Positions 32,266 through 32,537 of a DNA stretch of 32,537 nucleotides are shown one piece after another. The DNA lies in the NCBI GenBank assembly GCA_024709955.1, contig JANJVS010000054.1, positions 1-32,537 of the forward strand. The letters are read 5' to 3'. The number at the start of each line of letters is the position of its first letter. The stretch's first letter is position 1. Position numbers and translations under genes: made by a program. Origin of the DNA: Rhodocyclaceae bacterium (lineage in GTDB: Bacteria > Pseudomonadota > Gammaproteobacteria > Burkholderiales > Rhodocyclaceae). The notes under the pieces are model-generated. The model did no database searches, had not been told where the DNA came from, and was given only the letters and a program-made list of their open reading frames with translations.

Positions 32266-32458
32266 GAAGCAAAGCGCCGCGATACGGTCGAGCAAACCAC
32301 GCCTGCCCATGAGCGGCAGAGCCTGGGTGGGTGGCGAACCGGGGGAATGGTGGAGTGGCATGCCCATCCGGCTCCCGATCATCCGGCCCAGGCGGCCACG
32401 CGACTGGATGCCGTGCCGGGGTTGCGGCCACGATGCAGCTATGCGACCCCCAAAACGA

Positions 32459-32486
32459 AAGCGGCTTCCATCGCTGGAAGCCGCTT
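32459..32486 (-). terminator. Terminator downstream of tRNA-Lys
   Basis: AAGCGGCTTCCA pairs perfectly with TGGAAGCCGCTT (12 pairs) around a TCGC loop. On the minus strand it is followed by TTTCGTTTT. It lies seven bases after the tRNA 3' end. Confidence 0.85.
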
Positions 32487-32492
32487 GAATCC

Positions 32493-32537
32493 TGGTGGGC
32501 CGTGTAGGGGTCGAACCTACGACAAACGGATTAAGAG
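32493..32537 (-). tRNA. tRNA-Lys(CUU), 3' part
   Basis: The minus strand reads CUCUUAA as the anticodon loop (anticodon CUU), then a T-arm GUAGG-UUCGACC-CCUAC, acceptor ACGGCCC, discriminator A and encoded CCA. The 5' half (acceptor, D-arm and anticodon 5' strand) lies beyond the window edge. Confidence 0.85.

Noticed and set aside
1-32537. CRISPR arrays, insertion sequences, prophage or rRNA
   Set aside because: No regularly spaced repeats, transposase or integrase motifs, or rRNA-like sequence were seen.

Overview
This is a GC-rich (about two thirds G+C by eye) bacterial chromosomal window, most like a facultatively anaerobic betaproteobacterium of the Rhodocyclales type. That placement is inferred from the block gmk-rpoZ-spoT, the DUF3460 gene next to spoT, the yicC/kinase/phosphatase/rph/rdgB neighbourhood, and the periplasmic nitrate reductase and Rnf genes. 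No taxonomic search was possible.

Layout. Positions 1-3055 (minus strand) hold a Ser/Thr kinase, a PP2C phosphatase, rph and a truncated rdgB. Positions 3154-7810 (plus) hold yicC, gmk, rpoZ, a bifunctional spoT, a DUF3460 gene and a small c-type cytochrome with no methionine in its mature part. Positions 7811-13231 (plus) hold napDAGHB behind a near-consensus FNR box. Facing it on the minus strand are napF and napC, with ccmABCDEFGHI upstream of napC. All nine ccm genes run A to I toward napC with mostly 4-base ATGA overlaps. Positions 21129-21655 are a divergent control region with a good sigma-70 promoter and a long, hairpin-rich leader. Positions 21656-32245 (plus) hold rnfB, a very large pyruvate:ferredoxin oxidoreductase-like gene, rnfCDGEA and a small cysteine-rich membrane-protein gene. 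The window ends in the 3' half of a tRNA-Lys(CUU) on the minus strand, with its terminator.

How it fits together. NapC and NapGH are quinol-side electron donors for NapAB nitrate reduction in the periplasm. The ccm system supplies haem to NapB, NapC and the small cytochrome. The Rnf complex couples ferredoxin and NAD to an ion gradient. The oxidoreductase lies between rnfB and rnfC and carries its own C-terminal ferredoxin-like domain, so the operon looks like a unit that feeds 2-oxoacid electrons into Rnf.

The most unusual items are: (1) the ferredoxin-tailed oxidoreductase embedded in the rnf operon; (2) a 63-residue Cys-rich membrane protein after rnfA, a candidate Rnf assembly factor analogous to NqrM; (3) a dispersed 20-base repeat found between genes and also inside rnfG, ccmI and the oxidoreductase gene; (4) the cytochrome lacking its axial Met; (5) the structured leader of the rnf operon.
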